Assembly (NCBI GenBank): GCA_030272155.1
Contig: CP126204.1
Span: 1,913,501 to 1,977,500 of the forward strand
DNA from: Tetradesmus obliquus
Taxonomy: Eukaryota; Chlorophyta; Chlorophyceae; Sphaeropleales; Scenedesmaceae
Direction of reading: 5' to 3'
DNA length: 64,000 nucleotides
In this document: in pieces, positions 43,306 through 54,362 of the stretch
How positions within the stretch are numbered: the stretch's first letter is position 1
Layout: the number at the start of each line of letters is the position of its first letter
Notes under the pieces: generated by a model
Seen by the model: the letters and a program-made list of their open reading frames with translations, nothing else
Databases searched by the model: none
Told to the model about the DNA's origin: nothing
Program-made: the position numbers and the translations under genes

Positions 43306-46300
43306 ATGGCTCCCAAGCTGGCACTCCTGCTGCTGCTGGCAGCAGCGCTTCCTGCAGCCATCTCCGCCTGCAACAGCTGCTGCACAGTTGCCGGCTTGAA
43401 GGTTGCAAAAGCTGGGGAGGCGGCAAAGCCGCAGGAGAGTGGCGCGTACGGCATGACAGATGTGCAGTCGCACTTTTTCCAGGTTGATGAGAACCCTTAC
43501 GTGAAGAACACAGAGGCCACATTCGCCTGCGTGGATGCTCGTGGAGACAACCCTTACCTCATGACACCCGGTGGTGACTATGCCGAGGTGAGCTGGTTAG
43601 GTACAGTTAGCTGCTGAAGCACAAGGAAACCTCCTGTGCAGCTGTGGGCAGTGTGCACTGGCAGCATCTTGCTTCAGATCTGGCAAAATCCTGCTTTTAA
43701 AGCCACAACGTCGAGACATAAAACACAGCCTCGCACAACTCCCCCAGCTGCACAATTGCTTGCATCCCTCCTAACCCCTGCTGCGCCTCAGCCGCAACTC
43801 CCCTGCCCTGCTGAACCCTGAACCCTGTGCGCGCCTGGTTTGCTGCTGCTTTGCCTGCCTGCAGCTGTCTGACGGCATCTACGTGTTTGCCAACATCACC
43901 GGCATCAGGCTGAACGCAACAGTGATCGGCCACCTCTTCAGGAACTTCATGCAGAAGGTCGCCTCCCCCAAGGTGCGCCAGCATGCAATGATTTGTTATT
44001 TTGTGTCATTTGTTATTCATGTCACTTTGGAGTTTACTTGCTTATAACCAGACGCTGATGCAGAAGGTGGCCTCACCCAAGGTGCGCCAGCCTGCAGTGA
44101 TGTTTTTGGTATGTTGGTTATTCCTGTCACTTTGGAGTTCACTTGCTTATAAGCAGTCGGTGATGCAGAAGGTGGCCTCCCCCAAGGTGCGCCAACATGC
44201 AATTACATTTTGTTTATTTCATCACGCCTGTCGCTTTGGAGTGCACTTGCGTATATGAAGCTGCTTGTTATGCTGCTGAAGGTGCGCCAGCCTCCGTTGG
44301 TGCTGCTGCTTGTGCTGCTGCTGTTTCTGCTGCTTGTGCTGGCTGTCTCTCTCCTCCACGCTTGCTGTATTTCTACTGCTTCAGCGCCCGTCCTGCTTCC
44401 AAACCGATGAAATCATCTTTCACTTCAAGCCACTTGTGTGCTGCTTGTGCTGACTCTGCTGTACTGATGTTGCTGCTGCTGCTGCCGCAGCGCCCCTTCT
44501 ACTTCCACCTGACAAGACGAAGCTGGCCGGCCTCTTCTCGCAAGATGTACTGCTGCTGCTTGTGCTGACCATACTGCCTCTGTTCTGTTGTTACTGCTGC
44601 CGCAGCGCCCCTTCTACTTCCACACTGACGAGACGAAGCTGGCCAGCCTCTTCTCCGCAGTCAGCAACGCAGGCATCAAGCCCAAGCCAGTGGTCTTCCC
44701 CGCTGTGTGAGTGTGCATTGTGAAACTACTGCTGTTATTCTTGCGTCTGTTGTATTAGCAACTGGAACGGCCGGGTTTGTGCGGGTAATTGCGATTGCCC
44801 AAGTAATGAAGGAGGAACTGGGTACATTTCCAACCCTCATGAGCGGTAGATCGGCTCGCTGGGCTTGTGCCTGAGGTGGGTCCGTCCCATGCCCTTTGGT
44901 ATTGGTATTGATGTTTGTGTCGGTGATGTTTTGTTGTCGCTGAGGGCATCAAGCCCAAGCCAGTGGTCTTCCCCGCTGTGTAAGTGCATTACCAGGCATT
45001 GCTGTATATTGGTGTTACTGGTGACCGTGATGCTGTGCATCTTGAAGGCACCAGGCCCAAGCCCGTGTGCATGTTCATGCAGCAACGAATGCTTTGTTTG
45101 TCAAATGCATCCCAGCCGCACTGCTGCAACATCCGCACCTCAAGCCGGTCACGCTGACGCTGCTGCCTGCCTGCCTGCCTGTCTGCCTGCTGTTCTTCCT
45201 GGTCCCATGTCATGCACTGCTGCAGCATGCCAAGCGACCCCAAGGCTGCTGCCATCTGGCTGACCTACCTGTCCAAGGCAGAGTATCAGGGCTGCGGCCA
45301 CGTGCGCCTCATGCTGTACAAGTGAGTGTTATGTCTGTTATAACGTTGTGTTTTTGGACAATACTATGTTGGGTGTAGGGTTCCCGGTGATTAGACATGT
45401 ACATGTCCAAGGCAGAGTACCAGGGCTGCGGCCACGTGCGCCTCATGCTGTACAAGTACGTTGTTTTGAGTAACACATGTTAGGCATTGTGCTTGGTTCC
45501 CCAGTTTGATTACGGATATGTACCTGTCCAAGGCAGAGTCCCAAGGTTGCAGAAACTTGTGCCTCATGCTGTGCAAGTGAGTGGCGTAAGCACATGTAAC
45601 GACACGCTGTAACGACACGCTTTCAAAGAAGGGCCCTGATCTTGAGCGCAGACAACATGTTACCATTTATACTCAACTCACATTGCGCTGATCGCTGACA
45701 TGTGTTGCTGCACAACCTGCCTCAGGCCTCAGGAGTATGGCCTGTTCAGCAACTACGTGCCCCAAGAGCTCAGCAACTATGCAGTGCCTGTAGTGCATGT
45801 AGTTGGTGCCCTGATCTTCGTGTACTGCTTTTGCTCAACTGCAGGCCTCAGGAGTACGGCCTGTCCAGCAACTACGTGCCTCAGGAGCTCATCAAGCAGT
45901 TCTTCTCCTACTGGTGGCCCACCCCCCTCGGCTCCCCTGAGCGCAAGCGCATCAAGTTCGCCATCAAGCGCGGTGAGTTGTGGTTGCTGCTGTGTCAATT
46001 ATCATTAATTTTGTTTTCATTTGTATCTTGCTCACTGTGATGATGGCAGATCCATGCGCTCAATCTGGCGGTGTATTGAACTGTGCAAAGCTAGTGCTGC
46101 CTCTTTGCCATGTGCGGGGCTCAAGGGAATGTGCATGTGTGCATTGCTACTGCTGGTGTGCAGTCAGTTTTGCACTGCGTTGGAGGCTGACGACCTTGTG
46201 TTGCTGCCGCTGCTGCTGCTGCTGACAGGTCCCCTGCAGGGCAAGGCAGTGGCTATTGTGAACAATGAGGGCCCAGGCTGCCAGGTGGGTTTAGGTTTCA

Positions 46301-46936
46301 GGGTTTGTTTATAGATTTGTGATTGATTGCGGCTGCCAGGTGAGCACAGCAGCAGCTGCTGCTGCACCCCACGCTGCTCTCTGCGGCTGCTTGCTTGTGC
46401 AGCATACGCCTGTGCCATGCCAGGCTGCGCTAGCACGAGCTCATACACATTGCAAGTCATGCTCATTCAAGCACGCATACACGTCTGTCTAATCCACCGC
46501 CAGAGTCGTCGGTCTGTGCTGCCTTTGGCGCCAACTACTCTGCTGCGTGCTGTGCTGCGGTCTGCGCTGCCTGCTTACTGACCCCTCCCTGCTTCTGCCT
46601 GCCGGCCCTCGTCCTGTGGGTGTAATATTTGTGCAGGGTTACTCCCCCAAGTCATTTGCCGCCCACCACGGAAGCTCCATCTTTGTTTACCACCAGAATG
46701 CTGTTGCCGAATTCCGTGCCAAGGTGCTTGCTCCCTTTTTTGCGGAGATGGCAAAGCAAACCTTCTTTACTGGCAAGCCCCTTCAGTTCAACATGGCTCA
46801 GTTCATCAAGCAGTCAGATGCATTGTCAGGCACCCAGCTGGGTTACACCCTCAACAACCTGTACCCTGCGGACTCTGTGGGCCTGTTCTCCGTGAACTAC
46901 GCAACGAAGTTTGACTCGAAGCTCACCGACGAGTAG
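43306..46936 (+). CDS. Secreted protein of unknown family
   Basis: Seven exons: 43306-43587, 43865-43972, 44606-44706, 45226-45321, 45845-45972, 46229-46284, 46637-46936; phases agree (356 aa). Residues 1-21 are a clear signal peptide (MAPKLALLLLLAAALPAAIS) followed by a Cys cluster (CNSCC). The mature part contains SHFFQVDENPY, DGIYVFANITGI (possible N-glycosylation sites NIT and NAT), RPFYFHTDETKLASLFSAV, AAAIWLTYLSKAEY, KQFFSYWWPTPLGS and HHGSSIFVYHQNAVAEF. I do not recognise the family and no catalytic motif stands out. The good codon structure and seven phase-consistent joins show a real gene. Four introns contain edge copies of neighbouring exons. Confidence 0.8.
44040..44295 (+). repeat. 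Copies of the 3' edge of exon 2 of the unknown secreted-protein gene
   Basis: MQKVASPK plus GTGCGCCA recurs with edges near 44081 and 44187 after the real edge at 43972. A remnant (AAGGTGCGCCAG) lies at about 44279. The period is about 105 bp. Confidence 0.8.
44485..44550 (+). repeat. Copy of the 5' edge of exon 3 of the unknown secreted-protein gene
   Basis: RPFYFHLTRRSWPASS: the copy carries a one-base deletion that shifts the frame relative to RPFYFHTDETKLASLF at 44606. Confidence 0.75.
44945..45070 (+). repeat. Copies of the 3' edge of exon 3 of the unknown secreted-protein gene
   Basis: GIKPKPVVFPAV plus GTAAGT at about 44946-44982, and a weaker GTRPKPV copy near 45048. Confidence 0.7.
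45395..45775 (+). repeat. Copies of exon 4 end and exon 5 start of the unknown secreted-protein gene
   Basis: SKAEYQGCGHVRLMLYK plus donor recurs near 45403-45456 and, decayed, near 45520-45577. PQEYGLFSNYVPQEL behind CTCAG near 45726 is a copy of exon 5 (real start 45845). Confidence 0.8.
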
Positions 46937-47789
46937 ATGAGTATGTGTGTAGCTGCTGCTGTTTACGGGATGAGGTGGTGACGTGTCAGCATGTGTTACA
47001 GCTTTTACAGATGCATGTTGGAAGGACGATTGCCTCTCAGCACCACAGTTCAAAGTGCACTGATGCTATTGATTCTGACGAGAGAGTGGAGATGCAGCAG
47101 CACCTTATTGGCTGCGAGTATCAGTCATCTGCCTGTGAGCATATGGCATGCATCTGGCTTGCGGAGAGATGTTGAGAGATGATGTATGCTGAAACTTCAT
47201 CCTTTGAGATGAGCTCTTGCCCATGGCAATGCTTCATGCAGCACCTATGGCATGCATGCATTGTTCAGCTGGTCAACTGCTGAGCAAAGTTGTCAGGAAG
47301 AATCGGAGACACCTGTTATGTTTGGCCATAGCACAACCCTACCCCGTTGTTGTGGCACAGTTGATGCACGAATATACACACAGGGAGAGCAGCACTCTGT
47401 CCCAATCTGAGCTGTCGGGGTGCACCAGATGTTGGGGTGCAACCCCTTGTTGTGACACCTCTTGCGCATGCTCTGGTTTGCATGATTGCACGACCCCAGA
47501 GCAGTCAGCGATACACTATCAGCATCAGCAGAGCAGCAAACCCACTCCTGTCGTTTGTGTGTCGTGCTTTTGCACTCTACATGTTGGCGTGAGGCGGACG
47601 GTTGAGGCTAGCAAACCACGATAGTAATGGCCTATGCAGTTCCAGAGGTACTCGCAAAACTAGCGGCTGCCCCTGCAGCTGTTTGTTTTGATGTCGAGCA
47701 CACTTTATACTGCCTCTCTTTCAACTCAAACTTGTGCACTCGCTGGCTTAAGCAAGCAGCCGGGGAGGTGCTCTGCTGCAGCGCTCGGG
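46937..47789. other. Intergenic region with a HAD-like ORF fragment
   Basis: No gene could be completed. An ORF from 47627 contains APAAVCFDVEHTL, resembling the first HAD-phosphatase motif (as in phosphoserine phosphatase) but with Glu where the second Asp is expected and no downstream motifs before the satellite. At most a broken fragment. Confidence 0.3.
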
Positions 47790-48870
47790 CTTCTGCAGAG
47801 CGATGCTGCATGTAGCGCGTGTTTGTGTCATGTTACGTGCATACTACATAGAGAGGCAACCCTACCTTTGTTTGCGTTGTGTCCAGCTTGCATGGATCAA
47901 ACTGTTTGCCTAGCATTTGCCGTGCTGTGGCTTCTGCAGAGCGATGCTGCGCGTAGCGTGTGTCGTGTCATGTTACGTACACATTACATGGAGAGGCAAC
48001 CCTATCTCTGTGTTGTGTCCAGCTTGCATGGATCAAACTGTTGGCCTAGCATTTGCCGTGCTGTGGCTTCTGCCGGGCGATGCTGCGCGTAGCGTGTGTT
48101 GTGTTTGTATGTTACGTACACATTACATAGAGAGGCAACCCTATCCCTGTGTTGTGTCCAGCTTGCATGGATCAAACTGTTGGCCTAGCATTTGCCGTGC
48201 TGTGGCTTCTGCAGAGCGATGCTGCGCGTAGCGTGTGTTGTGTCATGTTACGTACACATTACATAGAGAGGCAACCCTATCTCTGTGTTGTGTCCAGCTT
48301 GCATGGATCAAACTGTTGGCCTAGCATTTGCCGTGCTGTGGCTTCTGCCGGGCGATGATGCGCGTAGCGTGTGTTGTGTTTGTATGTTACGTACACATTA
48401 CATAGAGAGGCAACCCTATCCCTGTGTTGTGTCCAGCTTGCATGGATCAAACTGTTGGCCTAGCATTTGCCGTGCTGTGGCTTCTGCAGAGCGATGCTGC
48501 GCGTAGCGTGTGTTGTGTCATGTTACGTACACATTACATAGAGAGGCAACCCTATCTCTGTGTTGTGTCCAGCTTGCATGGATCAAACTGTTGGCCTAGC
48601 ATTTGCCGTGCTGTGGCTTCTGCCGGGCGATGATGCGCGTAGCGTGTGTTGTGTTTGTATGTTACGTACACATTACATAGAGAGGCAACCCTATCTCTGT
48701 GTTGTGTCCAGCTTGCATGGATCAAACTGTTGGCCTAGCATTTGCCGTGCTGTTGCTTCTGCCGGGCGATGCTGCGAGTAGCGTGTGTTGTGTCATGTTG
48801 TGCACGCATTACATAGACAGGCAACCCTATCTCTGTTTGTGTTGTGTCCAGCTGCATAGATCAAACTGTT
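47790..48870. repeat. Tandem satellite, ~137 bp monomers in a 275 bp higher-order unit
   Basis: About eight head-to-tail copies of a unit containing GTGTCCAGCTTGCATGGATC and TTACGTACACATTACATAGA. Two monomer types alternate: a 136 bp form with CTGCAGAGCGATGCTG and TGTGTCATG, and a 139 bp form with CTGCCGGGCGATG and TGTTTGTATG. Edge copies are more diverged than central ones. The frame stays open in several copies but is explained by the repeat. Confidence 0.9.
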
Positions 48871-50634
48871 TGCCTAGCTTTTGTGCTGCTGCTGTTACGG
48901 ATCCACTGATCCTTCCAGCACCCAGCGACCATACTTCTGCAGCAGGCGATGGTGTCTGCAGCGCCTCTCTTTTTACTAGAGTGTTATAACAGGTGTTACT
49001 AACACATGTTATGACGTGTACGGCAGATTGGATCCTGGGTGGTGCCTGCCGTGCATTGCACTGTGCTGCTTGCGCCACTCACCCTTGCCTATGCCCAGGG
49101 TGCTAAACCTTACTACTACTTACTGTACTTACTGAAGTGTTACTCTGTTACACTGCAGCAGCAGCATCGCTTGGCAGGGCGTTCACATCATTCAAAATAG
49201 ATGTCGTGCAACTGCTGCTGCTGCAGTGCGGGCGCTGGCATCACAGCCATCTGCCGGACTTTGTGCGCAATTCCCAGCCCATGTGTGCAACAGCAGCCGA
49301 TGGCGACTGCCATGGCACCAGCTGCCATTACCATGGCTGGATTAGTGGTATGATGCTGATGACGAGTGCATCAGCTGTGTGCTGGGTGCGCGGTATACTC
49401 CACCTGGTGCTGCCTGCTCCTGTTACTACGTACTACATACGGTTGAGGGGGCGAGGCTCTGTTGGCATACATGCATGGAGGGTCAGTTGGCAGCCTTTTG
49501 GGTGCTAGGGTTGTGGCATCCTGCACCTGGGGAGGGCTTGGTGTGCTGGAATAATGAGAGAGGATAGTTACATGTGGGTCCTGGCACCATCTTGGATGGT
49601 ATGAGCCAGCCCAATGAGACTGTACAGAGGGGCCTAGTCATCTTCCTAGGTATTCAAGGGTCCCCAGGTTGATGATAGTTTGGTCACAGTTTGCACAGAA
49701 GCGAAGCGTTTGCCGCGGGGTGGCAGTGAGTGGTACACATACATACACGCGCGCCCCCAGCCACTGTGTGTAGTTATATCTAACCATTGTGTACATGTGG
49801 GGTGTCAGGGGTCCCAGCGTGGCCCTTGTTGTGTGCTTGATGCCTGTACAGCTGCATAGGTCAACACGTCAGCTGCTGGGCGGTAGGGGGTCGAATCATG
49901 AGTGAGGCGTTGACTCGTTCAAAGAGGGTGTTGACCGTACGTTGACCAGTGGGCCTGGTGTGTATGCCGGCTTGATTGATCAATCACACTAATTTTGTGG
50001 CTGCACTGCCCACTAGTACTGGGGGCGCTGCCATGTCTCTGTCTGAGGGGTGCCGCCATGCGGCACGTCACCGTGGCTGGCGGCAGTTGTGGCAGTGCCC
50101 TGCAGATGTTTCGAGTTGGTAACCAACGTTGGCAAGTGTACACGCCAAATCGGCTCACTTCATGTGTGAAGTTCAACTGCGTTTGTTACGTGTACGTTGC
50201 TGCCACGGCAGCTGTGTCTGCTGCGTCCTGCGCAAATACCCCACAGTCACACGGTGCACCCCAACAGCTGACACCAAAGAAGGCCTAGTGCCTGACGTCA
50301 CACTGTGCTGCCAACGCCACCAGTAACAACTATTGACGACAATTGCCAGGTAGACTGTTTCAAGTCAGGGCCCCTCGCCATGACCAATCAGCCCTTCTTG
50401 TACACACAGGCCTTCAGCGGCGGCCACTTGATCAAGGCTCATGAGCGCAGCAGCAGCGCCTGCAGCCGCCTGGTGCTGCTTCTTCAGCACGAACACCACA
50501 AACATGCGGTTGGAGCTCCGGCATACATCCTGCTGCACCAGCTTGAAGCCCAGCGCCTGTTGTCGCACACCAACTGCAACAGCAGTCGCGATGATGGTTG
50601 CCAAGTAGGCTGCTGAGGCCCTCGCTGCCGCTGA
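48871..50634. other. Intergenic region, right part with RRP8 tail copy
   Basis: About 1.5 kb without a recognised gene. 50395-50570 is a degraded copy of the last RRP8 exon lying downstream of its stop: it covers the CVYKK and RMFVVFVL-coding regions with a small insertion. Confidence 0.55.
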
Positions 50635-52786
50635 TCAGCGCTTCTTGTACACACAGGCCTTCAGCAGCGGCCACTTGAGCCCAGCAGCAGCAGCAGCGCC
50701 TGCAGCCGCCTGCTGCTGCTTCAGCACGAACACCACAAACATGCGGTTGGAGGCGTCCTGCTGCACCAGCTTGAAGCCTAGCTGCTGCAGGCAGCGCAGG
50801 AACGGCTTGAAGTCCTCGCCGCTGCTGCCACCAAAGCGGCTGCGCACCTGCAAGGCAGAGCCATTTGCACGCAGTATACAAACAATGTTGTACAAAGTCA
50901 CAAGTATGCTCGAATTATAGATTGCAGGCAGCGCAAAAAGGGCCGGACGTCCTCGCCGCTGCTGCTGCCAAAGCGGCTGCGCACCTGAAGGACGTAACCA
51001 CGCATGCATTGCAATGTTACGAGCTGCAATCTTAGAGGTTGCACGCAATTGCAAGGGGCCCGGCGTCCTCGCCACTGCCCATGCTGCCGCCGAAAGGCTG
51101 CGCACCTGCAGGGCTACCATGCATGCACGTTTGTTGATCAGGATATGCGCTGAACAGGTATGCAAGCATGGCAACGGCCGAGAAACTTCGCCGCTGCAGC
51201 TGCCGCCAGCAGCGGCGCAGACACGCACCGGTAAGCGCACACAGCCGTTGCTCGTGCAACGAGGCCACAAGCAAAGGAGGACAGCACGCGCAACAAAAGC
51301 GACAGCAGCAGGAGGAGGAGGCAGCAGAAGCAGCAGCACCACCACAGCAGCAGCATCCCACCTCTGCAATCCACAGCCAGCCGTTTTGCTTCAGCACGCG
51401 CGCAGCCTCCACCAAAAATGCCCCATAGTCCAGGCCCATCAGCGCCAGGCTGAACACCGCTGCATCGACGCTGCCGCTGCTCAGGGGGGTGGCGGCCATG
51501 TTGCAGGCGATGACGCCGGGCGCGGTTGCAACTAAGTCCAGTGAGTGCACTGTCTGCAGGTGCAACAAACGGCACAGAGATGTTAGTCGTTTAGGGATGT
51601 TCAACTTAAATGCAGCCGCCGTGTTGCAGGCAGTGCAGGTGATGGCACAGACTCGAGCTTGCTGCTGCTGTTCAGTTTGTCGTGTGGGGTTTTTGTTGAT
51701 GGTCTAGGGTTGGGCCTCACCTGCTTTGCTCTGGCCGCCAGCCGAGCATCTCCGCAGCCGAAGTCAGCCACACCAGCCAACAGCTTGATGCTCTGTTACA
51801 CCTGGGAGTAGGGTTGTGTTTCATTTTAGGTTGCAGCCTCACCTGCTTCACTGTGGCCGCCAGCCGAGCATCTCCGCAGCCAAAGAAAGCCGCGGCCATC
51901 GACTCCGGCTTGCTGCTGTCGTCGTGTTCAGGGTCTAGGGTTTTGGGGTTCTGTTACTAGTATAAGCTGCAGCCTCACCTGCTTCACTGTGGCCGCCAGC
52001 CGTGCGTCTCCGCAGCCAAAGTCAGCCACGGTCATTGCCTCAGGCTTGCTGCTGAGCCAGGCAATGGCAGCGTCCAGCGGCTGCGTGGGCCACGACTTGA
52101 CCTGCAAGTGCAGCAGCAGCAGCAGACTGTTGCATACAGAAGCACTGTGAAGACGCTTGACCTGGCAAGGTAGCCTACAGGAGGCAGAGAGGCAGCAGCA
52201 AGCAGCCGACAGGAGGCAGAGAGGCAGCGCACAAACAGCTAACAGGCAGCAGACTTTAAAGTGTGACGCAATAACCGTGCATATACGAATGACGTTACAT
52301 AAAGACAATGGACAACGCCCCACCTGCTGCTGGAAGCCCTCATGGTACTGCGTGAACAGTATGATCTGACACATAGCGACCCAGTGCATTGCCATTACCC
52401 ATACAAACAAAAGTAACGTTGCTTGCAAACAGTAGACAACGCCCCACCTGCTGCTGAAAGCCCTCATGGTACTGAGTAAACAGCTCCGGCTGCTGCTGCA
52501 GCATCTCAAACGAGTCATCGCCAGGCTGCGTGTACAGCGCCTCATTCAGCTGCCTGAAGCGGCTGCCTGCAAGACGGTCCTTGAACTGCTGCAGCAGCTT
52601 GCTGCCGCCTGCTGCTGCTGCCGCAGGGGCCTTCGGCTGCTGCTGCTGCTGGTTGGTAGGAGGAGGTTTCTGCTGCTGCTTGCCGGCAGGCATCTTCTGC
52701 TGCTGCTGCTGCTGCTGCTGCTTCTTGGCAGCAGTGCTGGGAGTGGCAGCGCCAGCTGCTGCTGGCTTCTGCTTCTGCTTGCCGGT

Positions 52787-52836
<50 letters not shown>

Positions 52837-53017
52837 GCGCTGGAGGCTTGCTGCTGCTTGGGGTGGCATCAGCAGCAGCTGCTGCTGCTACTGCTTTCTT
52901 AGCCTTCTTCCCTGTTGATTTGGGGGTAGCATGGCCATCTGCAGCCTGCGGCTGCTGCTGCTGCTGCTGACCATGCTCGAGCTGCTTCTGCTTGGTTCTG
53001 CCAGCCTCCATGTTGAT

Positions 53018-53065
<48 letters not shown>

Positions 53066-53635
53066 TAGGAGGAAATCTGGCTGCTTGAACTTGTTCTTTG
53101 ACCTCTTTTTGCTGGGCTCGTCAGCTGCTGCTGCTGCTGCTGCCATGCCCTCTGCTGCAGCTCCCTTGCCTGTTGCTAGGGCTCCTGCAGCATCCAGCTG
53201 CTGCTGCTGCTGCTCCTTCTTCCTTCGTTTCTTTTCCTTCTGTGTTTCTGCCGGCACTTTGTCCTGCTGCTGCTGCTGCTGCTGCCTTTTGACTTGCTTG
53301 CCTGCTGCTGGCTGAGCTACTGCTGCTGCAGGCACCGCATCATCCCCCGCTGCAACCTCCTGCTGATGTTTCCTTTTCTGCTTCTTCTCCTTCTGCTGCT
53401 GCACTGCCGCTGCATCCGCAGCAGCTGCTGAGCCATTAGCAGCTCCGTGCTGCTCGTCTGACTTTCCTGCAAAGCAAACAGTAAAGATGCACACCCCACA
53501 CAGCAGCAAACACATGGCTCAGGACACAACGCTTACACAGCAAGGCATTACCATTGATGCCAACATCTAAGGTTCTAAGGTAATATGATCTGGAGGACAT
53601 TCATAGCATGTTATACACACCTGGATGCTGCTGCC

Positions 53636-53674
<39 letters not shown>

Positions 53675-54014
53675 TGGGCAGCCTGACAGGCTGCTCCAGC
53701 AGCTCATCAGTGGTGAAGAACTCCTTGTGCTTGCGCTTCTTAGCCGTCTTGGCGCTGGTGAAGAGCTTGGGCAGCTGAGGGTAGGCAGGGAGCTCCCAGG
53801 CATCGCCCCAGTCACTCATGCTGCTGGCCTGAGCTGCTGCTGCTGCTGCTGCTGTTACTTCTGCTGCTAGCTGTGTTGCTGGTGTTTGACTAGCCAGGCG
53901 CCGTGCACGTATCTCAATCGGCTGGCTGAGGTCTGATGAAGTGATTGGTGACGTTGCTTGGGCTTTTGATGGGCCGTGCAAAGTGACGCAGTCACCAGCA
54001 GCGGGTTCTGGCAT
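50635..54014 (-). CDS. RRP8: RRP8-type nucleolar rRNA (adenine-N1) methyltransferase
   Basis: Five exons on the minus strand: 54014-53621, 53466-52448, 52101-51979, 51553-51362, 50847-50635; phases agree (646 aa). RRP8/nucleomethylin uses SAM to make m1A in large-subunit rRNA in the nucleolus. Residues 1 to about 430 are a low-complexity Lys/Gln/Ala-rich extension from CAG tracts, probably basic enough for nucleolar retention. The conserved part begins SRFRQLNEALYTQPGDDSFE, then SAM-binding VADFGCGDARLA (496-507), HSLDLVATAPGVIACNMA, VDAAVFSLALMGLDYGAFL, LKQNGWLWIAEVRSRF, LGFKLVQQD and the family-typical end LKACVYKKR. The ATG after an upstream in-frame TTG is used. Introns 2-4 contain exon-edge copies. 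It shares a short divergent promoter region with the uL4m gene. Confidence 0.92.
50925..51200 (-). repeat. Two to three copies of the 5' edge of the last RRP8 exon
   Basis: VRSRFGSSSGEDVRPF-like segments behind acceptors lie near 50930-50990 and 51045-51110, upstream (coding sense) of the real exon edge at 50847. A weaker remnant is near 51170-51195. Confidence 0.75.
51712..51905 (-). repeat. Two copies of the 3' edge of RRP8 exon 3 (SAM-binding exon)
   Basis: GCGDARLAATVKQ plus a GTGAGG donor recurs near 51717-51770 and 51839-51900, after the real edge at 51979. Spacing is about 120-140 bp. Confidence 0.8.
52319..52365 (-). repeat. Copy of the 3' edge of RRP8 exon 2
   Basis: LFTQYHEGFQQQ plus GTGGGG recurs 126 bp beyond the real donor next to 52448. 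Confidence 0.75.
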
Positions 54015-54362
54015 GTCCAAAGTCTCGGCAACATCCTCGTGGAAAATCCGTTATCAATTATTTCATTTGTTGGTAGGTTTATCAAAAATTCTGTGAACTT
54101 TGCGTACGCGATTTGCTGCAAGCAAACATCAAGTGCCACTGCTTGTCAGAGACGTCTGCTCGCTGGCCGACCTGTGACGCGCTCTGCAGTATCACATTTA
54201 ATTTAAACTTCAGATCTAGTTCGTCAAATCATTCTCCTCGGCCTGTAGGCACTACACCTGGGCTGCTGCTCTGGCAGCAGCAGCTGTACAACTTGCTCTG
54301 CTGCAGCCCGTCAGTGATAGCAACAGCTCATTCAAACCGTCCGTTGGTCACACACATTAGTC
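54015..54362. promoter_or_regulatory. Divergent promoter region of RRP8 and mitochondrial uL4
   Basis: 348 bp separate the two start codons, which point away from each other, so both promoters must lie here unless 5' leader introns exist. AT-richer than the flanking exons. No specific element could be assigned with confidence. Confidence 0.5.

Noticed and set aside
47627..47815. HAD-phosphatase (phosphoserine phosphatase-like) gene
   Set aside because: Only the first motif is hinted at (FDVEHTL) and it lacks the second Asp; no later motifs found. Kept only as a remark in the intergenic entry.
47917..48989. Series of ORFs reading CPACMDQTVGLAFAV as genes
   Set aside because: Identical ORFs recur at 136/139 bp steps and are explained fully by the satellite monomer; no start context or splice support.
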